37,780 bases of DNA, from NCBI GenBank assembly GCA_965659675.1, contig CBFHWY010000021.1:1-37780 (forward strand), given 5' to 3'. A model generated the notes under the pieces. It had not been told where the DNA came from and did no database searches. It was given only the letters and a program-made list of their open reading frames with translations. This stretch comes from CBFHWY01 sp965659675. GTDB lineage: Bacteria; Bacteroidota; Bacteroidia; Flavobacteriales_G; Salibacteraceae. Position 1 is the stretch's first letter, and each line of letters opens with the position of its first letter. Position numbers and translations under genes: made by a program. This document shows positions 1 to 8,202 of this stretch, one piece after another.

Positions 1-59
1 GAGGAGTGTCATCGCTCTCGCTCTCACACTCACTCTGTTTTTGTACCCAGAACTGGACT
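1..59. repeat. Direct repeat copy A (tRNA-Leu 3' end plus downstream)
   Basis: This segment is identical to 234-292. Bases 44-59 match the last 16 nt of the tRNA-Leu gene (T-arm side, acceptor stem and discriminator base). Bases 1-43 match the sequence immediately downstream of the tRNA. The match stops at 60, where the intact gene continues with its T-loop. The copy begins at the window edge, so the true repeat may be longer. Confidence 0.9.
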
Positions 60-233
60 TACTTCGGCGCGCTGAGCTTGCTCAGCATGAACTTCTCGTC
101 CAGTGTTTTGCGTTTGAAATAATGCTTGATATATTCCCTGCTTGGAGACTAGCACTTACACGAGTAGAACAATTGATAATTGCCAACTAATCCAGGAAAG
201 TGTGAGTTTGAGTTTGAGAGTGAAGAAAAAAAA
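60..233. other. 174-bp spacer between the tRNA-end repeats
   Basis: No convincing gene is present. On the minus strand an open stretch of about 28 codons runs from about 144 to 60 and ends in TAA, with a TAG directly upstream and no start codon of its own at its left end. It could be the remnant of a small gene. A perfect 6-bp inverted repeat with a 4-nt loop lies at 71-86 (GCTGAG/CTCAGC). The right part (about 199-233) is GA-rich simple sequence. Confidence 0.4.
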
Positions 234-292
234 GAGGAGTGTCATCGCTCTCGCTCTCACACTCACTCTGTTTTTGTACCCAGAACTGGACT
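234..292. repeat. Direct repeat copy B, overlapping the 3' end of tRNA-Leu
   Basis: This is the second copy of the 59-bp repeat at 1-59. Its right 16 bp (277-292) belong to the intact tRNA-Leu gene. The arrangement, a tRNA 3' end repeated at a distance, is what integration at a tRNA attachment site or a local duplication would leave. Confidence 0.9.
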
Positions 293-361
293 CGAACCAG
301 CACGCCTTTAACAGGCACAAGGCCCTCAACCTTGCGTGTCTACCAATTTCACCACCTGGGT
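277..361 (-). tRNA. tRNA-Leu (anticodon GAG)
   Basis: Read on the minus strand, the 85 nt fold as a class II tRNA. The acceptor stem ACCCAGG pairs with TCTGGGT (one G-T pair) and the discriminator is A. The D-arm stem is GTG/CAC. The anticodon stem CAAGG/CCTTG encloses the loop TTGAGGG, giving anticodon GAG. A long variable arm (about 16 nt) is typical of leucine tRNAs, and the T-arm GCTGG/CCAGT has the loop TTCGAGT. CCA is not encoded (ACAAA follows). It should read CUC and CUU codons. Confidence 0.95.
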
Positions 362-371
362 AAATGGATTG

Positions 372-379
372 CAAATTTA
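372..379 (-). promoter_or_regulatory. Bacteroidota -7 element for tRNA-Leu
   Basis: TAAATTTG on the minus strand matches the Bacteroidota sigma-A -7 consensus TAnnTTTG exactly. It lies 10 nt before the tRNA 5' end, as expected for a tRNA promoter. I do not see a convincing TTG -33 element at the usual distance. Confidence 0.5.
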
Positions 380-432
380 GGGTTTTTGCTATGTCGTAGG
401 CAGCAGATTAATTGCTTTATTTTGTCGAGATA

Positions 433-1050
433 ATGGAAGACGAGCTGAAAGCAGATCATTTGCCCTTAATGGAGCACTTTTATACCATTCAGGGTGAAGG
501 CTTCAATAATGGAACACCAGCATATTTTCTGCGCTTAGCTGGATGTGATGTTGGGTGTCCGTGGTGCGATGTCAAGGAGAGTTGGCATACGGAGGGATAC
601 CCGCAGGTTCATGTCGATGAAATGTTGCGCTATGTGAAAAGCGCTGGTGCAGAACATGTAGTGATCACCGGAGGGGAACCCTGCATGTATGATCTCTATC
701 CATTAACTCAAAAGCTGAACGATTCGGGTATTGATACATGGGTAGAAACTTCAGGTGCTTACGAGATCAGTGGAGATTGGCACTGGATTTGCCTCTCACC
801 TAAACGTTGGAAGGCTTGTAAGCCCGACAATTACGAAAAAGCGGATGAACTTAAGGTGGTTATCGCGCGTAGACAGGATCTCGATTGGGCTGAAAAAGAA
901 GCCTCTAAAGTTGATGCCGATTGTTTGCTCTACCTTCAGCCGGAATGGGAACGCAGGGCTGTGATGATGCCATTGATCATCGACTACATTAAACAAAATC
1001 CAAAATGGGCTATATCTTTACAAACTCACAAATACATGCAGATCCCTTGA
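433..1050 (+). CDS. queE: 7-carboxy-7-deazaguanine synthase (radical SAM)
   Basis: The 205-aa product is a QueE radical SAM enzyme. It converts 6-carboxy-5,6,7,8-tetrahydropterin to 7-carboxy-7-deazaguanine in queuosine (preQ0/preQ1) synthesis. Near the N-terminus is FYTIQGEG, followed by the cluster-binding CX3CX2C motif at about Cys38, Cys42 and Cys45 (CDVGCPWC); the CPWCD context is typical of QueE. ITGGEPC is the GGE-type SAM-contact motif. An in-frame TTG at 412 would add 7 residues, but the ATG at 433 fits the family better. The 3' end overlaps the next gene's TTG start by 4 nt (TTGA, 1047-1050), so the two are probably translated from one message. No other queuosine gene is seen in the window. 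Confidence 0.9.
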   Translation: MEDELKADHLPLMEHFYTIQGEGFNNGTPAYFLRLAGCDVGCPWCDVKESWHTEGYPQVHVDEMLRYVKSAGAEHVVITGGEPCMYDLYPLTQKLNDSGIDTWVETSGAYEISGDWHWICLSPKRWKACKPDNYEKADELKVVIARRQDLDWAEKEASKVDADCLLYLQPEWERRAVMMPLIIDYIKQNPKWAISLQTHKYMQIP

Positions 1051-2969
1051 AGATCTTAAAGCAAATAGTCCTAATACTTCTTATTACCAGTGCCTGTAAA
1101 CCTGCTGAAACCCAGGCTCAGTACACCTCCAACAAGAAAAAGGCGGTTCAGTATTTCGAAGAAGGACTGAAAGAATATCGACGCAAACAATTTGCTCTGG
1201 CCATAGAGTCATTCAAAGCGGCAATTGAAAAAGATGAAGAGTTCGTAGAGCCATATATGCTTATTGGCGATGTTTATATGGATAAAAGAAACTACGAAGA
1301 GGCTGCCAAATGGGTCGAAAAAGCGGTCGCACTCAATCCAGAGTTCTTTCCTGGTAACTACATGAGGCTCTCACAGGCCTACTATCGCTCAGGTGAGTAT
1401 GACAAAGCCCTCGAGAATATCAAAAAATACATGGAATATCCTCCAAGAATGGAGTCATCCGCCGAACGTAGCAAGAAACTTAAGCTATACATCGAAACAG
1501 CCATCGAATTAAAAGCTCACCCTGTCGACTTCAACCCACAGAATCTGGGTAATGGCGTTAATTCACAATGGGAGGATTATCACCCCACATTGACCGTAGA
1601 TGGTGAAAAATTGCTTTTTACCAGAAAAACGCAAAGAGGAATGTATGCGAATAGACCCATAATGCAGGAAGATGTTTATGTGAGTCAGTGGGACAAAAAC
1701 GCCAATCGCTGGGGATTTGCTGAAAACTTGAAGGATCCGGTGAATTCAAAGAATTACAATGAAGGGGCACAGAGTATCTCTCCAGATGGTCACTATCTCT
1801 TTATTACCATTTGCAATCGCGATGATGGTTTGGGTAGCTGTGATCTTTACATGAGCAAAAAAGAGGGTAGGAGCTGGACCGAGCCTGTTAACCTGGGTGC
1901 GCCTCTAAACTCCAATAGGTGGGATGCGCATCCTTCACTTTCGAGCGATGGAAGAACGCTTTATTTCAGCTCTGCGAGAAGCGGAACTAAAGGCAAGAAT
2001 GATATTTGGCGATCCCGATTGGATAGCGCTGGCAAATGGGGTGCACCTGAAAACCTCAATATCAATACCAGTGGAAATGAGATCACTCCTCATATTCACT
2101 CTGACGGCAAGACCTTGTATTTCTCATCGAATGGCAGACCAGGGCTTGGTGGATTTGACCTTTTTGTTGCCAGAATGAAAGAAGATGGTTCCTTTGGCGA
2201 GCCCAAAAACTTAGGTTACCCGATCAACACGCATCGCGACGAGCACGGAATGATCGTTGAGTCGAGCGGAAACTATGCTTTCCTGGCCTCCGAAAGAGAG
2301 GGTAAACTCGACATTTACACCTTTGAATTGCATCAGGCTGCACGACCGGAACAGGTTAATTTTGCTAAAGGAAAAGTTTACGACGCAGAATCAAAAAGAG
2401 CACTTGAGGCTGACTTTGAATTAATTGATCTGGAAACTGGGGAAGTTGTTGTTTCTTCTTCTTCTGATTCAAAAGATGGGACTTTTGTGGTGAGTTTGCC
2501 TTCTCACAAGGATTATGCATTGAACGTGTCGAAACAAGGCTACCTTTTTTACTCTGAGAACTTTCATTTGAGAGGGCTCACAGGAGATGATCATTACTAT
2601 TTAAATGTTCCGCTAGAGCCAATCAAGGCGGGAAAGAAAGTTGTGCTTAAAAATGTCTTTTTTGCTACGGCCAGTTATGAGTTAAAAAAGGAGTCGGAGA
2701 TCGAACTAAAGAAGCTGGCTCGCCTGCTTAAGGCGAATCCTCAAATGAAAATCGAGATCGGTGGACATACCGACAACGAAGGGGATGAAGCTGGAAACCT
2801 GAGCCTATCAAAGAATAGGGCAAAGGCTGTTTACGACTATTTGATCAAATTAAAGGTTCCCGCTGATCGGATGAAGTACAAAGGTTATGGAGAGTCTCAA
2901 CCTATTGCTTCAAACGAGAATGAAAAAGGTCGCGCTCAAAACCGAAGAACAGAATTTAAAGTGCTTTAG
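1047..2969 (+). CDS. PorE-like outer-membrane protein (TPR, PD40 propeller, CRD, OmpA)
   Basis: The 640-aa product has four modules in order: TPR repeats (about 33-135), a WD40-like PD40 beta-propeller (about 165-430, with repeated D-G-LYFSS and W-P-NLG motifs), a carboxypeptidase-regulatory-like domain (about 437-525), and an OmpA-like peptidoglycan-binding domain (about 531-640, with GGHTDNEGD and NRAKAV). The same order occurs in PorE of the type IX secretion system, an outer-membrane component that contacts peptidoglycan. Bacteroidota carry several paralogues, so a direct T9SS role is inference. I chose the TTG at 1047 because it gives an ideal signal sequence (KILKQIVLILLITSAC) with a possible lipoprotein Cys at 17. 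Longer frames starting at 1005 place about 14 polar residues ahead of it. The stop overlaps the convergent glycosyltransferase gene by 4 nt. Confidence 0.8.
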   Translation: MKILKQIVLILLITSACKPAETQAQYTSNKKKAVQYFEEGLKEYRRKQFALAIESFKAAIEKDEEFVEPYMLIGDVYMDKRNYEEAAKWVEKAVALNPEFFPGNYMRLSQAYYRSGEYDKALENIKKYMEYPPRMESSAERSKKLKLYIETAIELKAHPVDFNPQNLGNGVNSQWEDYHPTLTVDGEKLLFTRKTQRGMYANRPIMQEDVYVSQWDKNANRWGFAENLKDPVNSKNYNEGAQSISPDGHYLFITICNRDDGLGSCDLYMSKKEGRSWTEPVNLGAPLNSNRWDAHPSLSSDGRTLYFSSARSGTKGKNDIWRSRLDSAGKWGAPENLNINTSGNEITPHIHSDGKTLYFSSNGRPGLGGFDLFVARMKEDGSFGEPKNLGYPINTHRDEHGMIVESSGNYAFLASEREGKLDIYTFELHQAARPEQVNFAKGKVYDAESKRALEADFELIDLETGEVVVSSSSDSKDGTFVVSLPSHKDYALNVSKQGYLFYSENFHLRGLTGDDHYYLNVPLEPIKAGKKVVLKNVFFATASYELKKESEIELKKLARLLKANPQMKIEIGGHTDNEGDEAGNLSLSKNRAKAVYDYLIKLKVPADRMKYKGYGESQPIASNENEKGRAQNRRTEFKVL

Positions 2970-4474
2970 AGTTTGTAGATCGATACCTTGCCCTTCCTGA
3001 GCAATGGATCCTTAAGAAAAGGCTGTATGTAGTTGACCTGGAGCAGCTGAGGATCATTGATGATCAGATACTTTGCTCCTTTTTTAATGTGCTTTTGGAT
3101 GTCCTCCAGACTCTTGTTTTTGTTCCCATAGTTTGACCAACCTCTTCTGTGCAACAAATACAAGGTGATGTTTGGAGAGTCATCAGGAATACTGATGATA
3201 AGATCATCCTTTTTAATGCCCAGATCGATCATCTCAGAATCTAGTCCAGTAAGGTCTTGATAATAGGTCAGGTAATGGTAGTTGTAGAAATCTCCAAAGC
3301 GTGCTCTCATCTTATCTCTGGCGTGACCTGCTTCTGAGTAAATAAAGATAGCGAAAAGGATGATGCTTACAGGTTTGAGCCATTTAAAGCTCCAATCTTT
3401 GATCGAGTAAAAGAAAAGGATGACCAAAATCGCGGGTATAAGAAAGAGTTCAATGAGGTAGTAGTCGTGTATGCCCAGGTTTCTGAAGAATAATAAAATG
3501 TAGGCTAAAGAGCCTCCAAGGCATAGCAGGTAAAAGCTCAAAGCCATCCACTTCTGTCTGATCACCAGGATCAGGAAGTTAAGGATCAAGAGGCTGAAAA
3601 AGAAGAAATAGGCAGGTTCAGAGTAAAAATGACTTCGCCAGTGCTGATCAAACATATTGATCACCTCATTGACCTCTACAGCGCTCATTTGCCATATTGG
3701 GACAAAGTCAAGGATAAAAGCATTGCTGGAGTAGTTGACATTATAGTTTTTCGCATAACTGTACCACAGAAAGAGGCTGAGCGTGATCAATCCTATACCA
3801 GACAATATCCTTAGTATCGTTTTTCGGTCTTTTAGTTTGAAAAGAAAAATGGTCGCAAAAGCGGCGAGCGGGGCGATCAAGCTGGATGCTTTCATGAGTC
3901 CAGCTAGCGCTGCAAAGGCCACTGCAAGCAGCAAGTAGCTCCATTTACTTTTATCTTGCCATTGGAGCAATTGCCAAACACTAAGGAAGGCAAGAGATAG
4001 GGCTGGGATATTTGGGAGAAAGTTCCATGAGTAATATGGGAACAGTGCTGAACTATATAACACCAGAGGAGCTACAATAGACACTAAAGCATCTTCATTC
4101 AGGCGGTAGGAAATCCTGAAAAGTGCGTAGAAGCCGATCAATGCGATGAGCATATTGAGCATACGATAGCCTAATTCCGACTGACCAAAGATCTTCCATA
4201 GCTGTGCATTTGCCCAATAAAGTAAGGGGAACTCCCCAGCGGCCTTACCTTCTGTGCTAGCCATATTATGTACTTGAGGTTCTAAGAACGATGCATCAAA
4301 TGCATAATAGTTCTCCGTGAAGCTCAAACAATCTGTTTGTCGCCATTGATGCAGACTCTGCGGGGGCTTGGTGATGATTTCTGGGATCTTGTAGTCGATG
4401 CTCATCCATATGAGACCTACAAAAACCACAGCTATGGCTAGAAGTGATTTGACCAAGGTACTACTCGATTGCAA
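2966..4474 (-). CDS. GT39/PMT-type membrane glycosyltransferase
   Basis: The 502-aa integral membrane protein has about 10-12 hydrophobic segments. After the first one is a periplasmic loop with HQWRQTD, the acidic-loop position where GT-C enzymes of the PMT/ArnT family hold catalytic Asp/Glu. Such enzymes move a sugar from a polyprenyl-phosphate donor to protein or lipid in the periplasm. The C-terminal portion after the last membrane segment (about 400-502) is soluble. The reading frame begins with TTG at 4474, 14 nt inside the upstream gene. A TTG at 4456, just after that gene's stop, is an alternative and leaves the first membrane helix intact. It is the last gene of a six-gene chain with kdsA and a flippase, which suggests surface-glycan work. 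The acceptor and sugar cannot be told from sequence. Confidence 0.75.
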   Translation of the reverse strand: MQSSSTLVKSLLAIAVVFVGLIWMSIDYKIPEIITKPPQSLHQWRQTDCLSFTENYYAFDASFLEPQVHNMASTEGKAAGEFPLLYWANAQLWKIFGQSELGYRMLNMLIALIGFYALFRISYRLNEDALVSIVAPLVLYSSALFPYYSWNFLPNIPALSLAFLSVWQLLQWQDKSKWSYLLLAVAFAALAGLMKASSLIAPLAAFATIFLFKLKDRKTILRILSGIGLITLSLFLWYSYAKNYNVNYSSNAFILDFVPIWQMSAVEVNEVINMFDQHWRSHFYSEPAYFFFFSLLILNFLILVIRQKWMALSFYLLCLGGSLAYILLFFRNLGIHDYYLIELFLIPAILVILFFYSIKDWSFKWLKPVSIILFAIFIYSEAGHARDKMRARFGDFYNYHYLTYYQDLTGLDSEMIDLGIKKDDLIISIPDDSPNITLYLLHRRGWSNYGNKNKSLEDIQKHIKKGAKYLIINDPQLLQVNYIQPFLKDPLLRKGKVSIYKL

Positions 4475-5954
4475 TTATCTGAATACTTCGCCGTTCAGAT
4501 GAATTTGAAAACCTTAAAAAGCTCAGCTGACCTTTCACAAGATCAATGTAGATAGAAGACATAGCTCCGACCTCTCCTGAATTCAAAATACGCCCCATGA
4601 GGTCGTAAACTTGAAATACAGCTACTTCAGAACTCCTGTTAGAGAGTTCAATCTGATCATTCATCTCTTTAATTTCGAGAAGCTGACTGGTACTACTTCC
4701 CTGCAAAACCTCAAGTTCTGGATTCGAGGTAGTTGTCGTATCACTAAACTTCACTTGTAGTTTCAAATCATTTGAGCTGATTTTGAAGGTTGTATCCATA
4801 TACATGAGTCCTACATCATAATAGGGTCCATAACTATTTGTTTTTCCAAGAATGAAAAGGTTTTGGTTGTTTGTTGAAAAGATTTTGTAGCCAATATCTG
4901 TCAGGAATTCCCCAAAAGAGCCACTCACTGGACTCTCAAAACCGCTAGTGCCAAGATCTGAAATGATCATGTCAGCACTTCCTGCACCAAATGTTCTTCC
5001 AGCTCCTGTTACTAGAATACGTCCATTTGGTCTCAAGCTTATTCCAAAGCCTTCATCGTCCAGGTTCGTGCCATTACCATTTTGTTTTCGGTCTCTTCCC
5101 CATATCAGCACACCAGAAGTATCCACTTTAACAACATACTCATTCAAATCATCTTCAAGGCTGAAGGACTTTGAGCTGCCTGCGATGTAATAATGCGCAC
5201 TATCGAATGTGATGTCATGCCCAACATCATACTTGATTCCTCCATATCCAAATTCTTCGAGGATATCACCATTATCATTAAACTTCAGCAACCAGATGTC
5301 GCTGTCTGTTGTATCTGTGATTCCAGTAGTTTCTCCAGTCAGAACATAATTTGAATCAGGGCTAAAGGAAATGGCATTTGCGATATCTCGACCTTCCCCT
5401 CCAAAATCCTTTTCCCAGATCAAGCCACCAAATTCGCCGACCTTGAGAACATAGGCCTGTGCCGCACCGTTTCCAAAACTATAAGTCTCGCCAACGATGT
5501 AGATATTTCCCAATGAATCCCGTGTGGCGTCGTATGCAAAATCCCAGTTGGCACCTCCATAAGTGTCTTGCCAGTCTTCGTTGCCCAGAGAATCGATCTT
5601 CACAACAAATACATCGTAACCTCCGCTGCCGAAAGAATTGGTGTAGCCGATCAGGTGATATCCTCCGTCGTCTGAAGGCAGAATGGCTTCTCCAACTTCA
5701 ATTTGAGGTCCACCATAAGCATTGGTCCATTCTACTTGAAAGTTAGAGTCCAGTTTTAAGACATAAAGATCAGAGCTTCCATTGCCGAAGCTGCTAGTTG
5801 ACCCTAAAATGATATAACCGCCATCACTAGTCTGAAGAATATCCTTTCCCTCGTCATCTCCACCGCCACCATAGGTGTAGATAAAGGCGGTGTCACTCTG
5901 AGCGACAGCCAGAGAGGAGATCAGTACAAACGCTATGAAGCCAAGGGTTTTCAC
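4461..5954 (-). CDS. Secreted SBBP-type beta-propeller protein with probable T9SS type A tail
   Basis: The 497-aa product starts with a signal peptide (about 1-18, ending AVA before QSD). It carries about six repeats of roughly 50 residues built on YGG, DGGYI-L-G-T-SFG-G-D-YV-K-D-G and W, as in beta-propeller SBBP repeats (about 24-370). The last 80 residues (VFQVYDLMGRILNSGEV and following) look like a type A C-terminal sorting domain, so export through T9SS is likely. The tail ends QIIAIE, slightly off the usual form. The start is GTG and forms a GTGA overlap with the flippase stop. A secreted cargo gene sitting between a flippase and a glycosyltransferase is unusual. Confidence 0.7.
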   Translation of the reverse strand: MKTLGFIAFVLISSLAVAQSDTAFIYTYGGGGDDEGKDILQTSDGGYIILGSTSSFGNGSSDLYVLKLDSNFQVEWTNAYGGPQIEVGEAILPSDDGGYHLIGYTNSFGSGGYDVFVVKIDSLGNEDWQDTYGGANWDFAYDATRDSLGNIYIVGETYSFGNGAAQAYVLKVGEFGGLIWEKDFGGEGRDIANAISFSPDSNYVLTGETTGITDTTDSDIWLLKFNDNGDILEEFGYGGIKYDVGHDITFDSAHYYIAGSSKSFSLEDDLNEYVVKVDTSGVLIWGRDRKQNGNGTNLDDEGFGISLRPNGRILVTGAGRTFGAGSADMIISDLGTSGFESPVSGSFGEFLTDIGYKIFSTNNQNLFILGKTNSYGPYYDVGLMYMDTTFKISSNDLKLQVKFSDTTTTSNPELEVLQGSSTSQLLEIKEMNDQIELSNRSSEVAVFQVYDLMGRILNSGEVGAMSSIYIDLVKGQLSFLRFSNSSERRSIQIIAIE

Positions 5955-7396
5955 TTTTTCAAACTCAAAAATTCTTTCACACTAGCAAGTCCAATAATAC
6001 GAAGAAGAAAGGCTCCCAAAGTCCCAACTGCGAGTCCGGCAATAAAAATGCCCTGCCAGCTCAAGCCAGTCTTCATGTCCATAAAGTAGCTCACAATGAG
6101 GATCAGGGCTCCAATACCGATCAGTTTGAGACCGAGCAAGGCATCTACTGCAAGATCCATCTTCTTTACCAAAACGAGAAAGATCAATCCTGCCACCAGA
6201 AGGTTGGTGAGCAAACTGGCCAGCGCAGAGCCAAAAGCCTGGTATTCGGGAATAAGCCACCAATTTAGCCCCACATTGATCAAGATCCCAACAAAGGCGA
6301 TGTAATTATATGCTTTGAGGTTGCCATTTGCTGTAAGTAGGGTACCGTATATGTTCACAAAGGAAATTGGGATGAAGCATAGCATGAGCATGCTGAATGT
6401 ATTGCCTGAAGAAAGGTCAACTTCCGTGTATAGGAGTTTAACGATCCGCTCTCCCCAAATAAAACTACTAATGGATGCAATTACTGCAAAACTCAAGAGA
6501 AGTCTTGTGGAGAGGTTTAAAATGGATCGGTAGTTCTCATTTTTAGCGATCATTTTCGAGAAAAGCGGAAACAAGATGCCCACGAAAAGAAAGCCCACCA
6601 TATTAAATGCGTCGAGTATTCGATATCCCTGAGCATAGATCCCAGCATGATAGTCACCGTCGGGGAGTATGCGCTCCAACATCACTGCATCAATGCGGTA
6701 ATAGATACTCATGAACAAAATGATCAGGGCAAAAGGCAGACTTTGCTTTAGTATACCTCGGAGCTCCTTTAGATTAGGTTGCCAATTCAAAACTTTAGAC
6801 CTGTGTAATACGATCACTAAACAGGCGATCAGGGTAATGAGGTAGGCAAAACTCTGAGTGTAGGCCAGCCATTCGATCTGAAACTTTCCAAAGTGGTGTT
6901 CTCCCCAAAGGAGAAAGGCACAAATCACGATCATGAGCGTGCGATCCATCACACTGAGTACAGCATCTGTCTTGAACAATTGCAATCCGCTAATATTCGA
7001 TCTTAGAAAGAGTATGCCTGAGAGCAGCACTTTATTAAATGCCAATACAAGCAGCAGGAGCAGCATCGGACCGCGATAACCCAGGAAATATCCCAAACTA
7101 AAACTCATAAGGAGATAGATCAGGGCAAAGCCAAGTTTCATGTAGGCAATGCCGATGAGGTTCTTGCCGATCAGCTTGTGATTCCTTGCAATATCCCGGT
7201 TGTTGAAATTGGTGATCCCAAAATCGAGGAGAATATCAAGGAGGAAAGCTAAATTGAATAGGGCATAGTAGATGCCATAACTTTCAGCACCAACAGCATT
7301 TTGAACACTTCTATCGATCCCAAGCAGCCAAAATGGCTTGATCAGAAAGTTGAGAAGCATGAGTAGAAATAGACTGCTGAGAAACTTCCGCTGCAT
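5951..7396 (-). CDS. Wzx/MATE-like polysaccharide flippase
   Basis: The 481-aa protein is almost wholly hydrophobic, with about 12-14 predicted membrane helices. It matches the MOP-superfamily polysaccharide-synthesis layout: an N-terminal stretch with ESYGIYYALFNLAFLLDI and DFGITNFNNRDIA, and mid-protein YYRIDAVMLERILP, a motif typical of lipid-linked oligosaccharide flippases. It probably moves an undecaprenyl-linked glycan across the inner membrane. Its ATG overlaps the kdsA stop as TAATG, and its own stop overlaps the next start as GTGA. Substrate is unknown. Confidence 0.8.
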   Translation of the reverse strand: MQRKFLSSLFLLMLLNFLIKPFWLLGIDRSVQNAVGAESYGIYYALFNLAFLLDILLDFGITNFNNRDIARNHKLIGKNLIGIAYMKLGFALIYLLMSFSLGYFLGYRGPMLLLLLVLAFNKVLLSGILFLRSNISGLQLFKTDAVLSVMDRTLMIVICAFLLWGEHHFGKFQIEWLAYTQSFAYLITLIACLVIVLHRSKVLNWQPNLKELRGILKQSLPFALIILFMSIYYRIDAVMLERILPDGDYHAGIYAQGYRILDAFNMVGFLFVGILFPLFSKMIAKNENYRSILNLSTRLLLSFAVIASISSFIWGERIVKLLYTEVDLSSGNTFSMLMLCFIPISFVNIYGTLLTANGNLKAYNYIAFVGILINVGLNWWLIPEYQAFGSALASLLTNLLVAGLIFLVLVKKMDLAVDALLGLKLIGIGALILIVSYFMDMKTGLSWQGIFIAGLAVGTLGAFLLRIIGLASVKEFLSLKK

Positions 7397-8202
7397 TAGC
7401 TGATGCTTTTCCTTAGTCTCACCAGTTTTTCCAATAAAGCTTCAAGTTTGTCAAGCGCCAGCATATTGGCTCCATCACTTTTGGCTTGAGATGGATCTGG
7501 ATGTGTTTCCATGAAGAGCCCATCTGTGCCTACCGCAATTCCCGCTTTGGCAATTGTTTCGATGAGTGCAGGTTGACCTCCGGTTACCCCTGAACTCTGA
7601 TTGGGTCTTTGTAAACTGTGGGTCACATCCAGGACCACAGGTTTACCAAATGACTGCATTTCCGGAATTCCCCTGAAGTCTACGATCAAGTCCTGATAAC
7701 CAAAACTATTTCCGCGTTCGGTGAGCCAAACCTGTTCGTTTCCGCTGTCTATGACCTTGTTCATGGCATGCTCCATGGCAGCTGCAGAAAGAAACTGACC
7801 TTTCTTGATGTTGACGATCTTGCCCGTTTCTGCAGCGGCTTGAAGCAGATCGGTTTGTCGACATAGAAACGCTGGAATTTGAAGTGCATCAACATATTCT
7901 GCTGCCAGGGCACATTCATCGGGCAGATGCACGTCAGTGAGCACCTCAAGTTCAAGTTCGGCTTTGACCTTTCCCAATATGTTCAGTGCTTTTTCATCAC
8001 CAATACCCGTGAAAGAATCGATCCTGCTTCGGTTAGCTTTTCGGTAGGAAGACTTGAAAATGAAAGGAATATCCAGCTTTTGTGTGATCGATTTGATCCG
8101 TTCGGCCGTTCTCATAACGATCTCCTCACTCTCCACCACGCAGGGTCCGGCGATCAGAAAGAAATTCTCAGATTGATTTGATCGATCCCAAAAACTCATC
8201 AT
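7396..8202 (-). CDS. kdsA: 3-deoxy-8-phosphooctulonate (KDO-8-P) synthase, metal-dependent type
   Basis: The 268-aa enzyme condenses phosphoenolpyruvate with arabinose 5-phosphate to give KDO-8-phosphate, the first step to the KDO of LPS inner core. Diagnostic stretches are FLIAGPCVVES, FKSSYRKANRS, LPDECALAAEYVDALQIPAFLCRQTDLL, and VTHSLQRP. Cys21 in AGPC, His at about 195 (VTHSLQ), Glu in FMETHPDP and Asp in SDGANM correspond to the four metal ligands of class II enzymes; class I enzymes such as E. coli KdsA have Asn at the Cys position. The start ATG overlaps the upstream stop as ATGA. It is unusual to find this core LPS gene in a chain with a secreted protein and a glycosyltransferase. 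Confidence 0.93.
   Translation of the reverse strand: MMSFWDRSNQSENFFLIAGPCVVESEEIVMRTAERIKSITQKLDIPFIFKSSYRKANRSRIDSFTGIGDEKALNILGKVKAELELEVLTDVHLPDECALAAEYVDALQIPAFLCRQTDLLQAAAETGKIVNIKKGQFLSAAAMEHAMNKVIDSGNEQVWLTERGNSFGYQDLIVDFRGIPEMQSFGKPVVLDVTHSLQRPNQSSGVTGGQPALIETIAKAGIAVGTDGLFMETHPDPSQAKSDGANMLALDKLEALLEKLVRLRKSIS

Noticed and set aside
60..233. REP/transposase-type element between the tRNA repeats
   Set aside because: One short palindrome (71-86) is present, but there is no transposase, no terminal inverted repeats and only one copy in the window.
156..374. Open frames across the tRNA-Leu locus
   Set aside because: They read through the tRNA gene and simple sequence; the tRNA fold explains the sequence.
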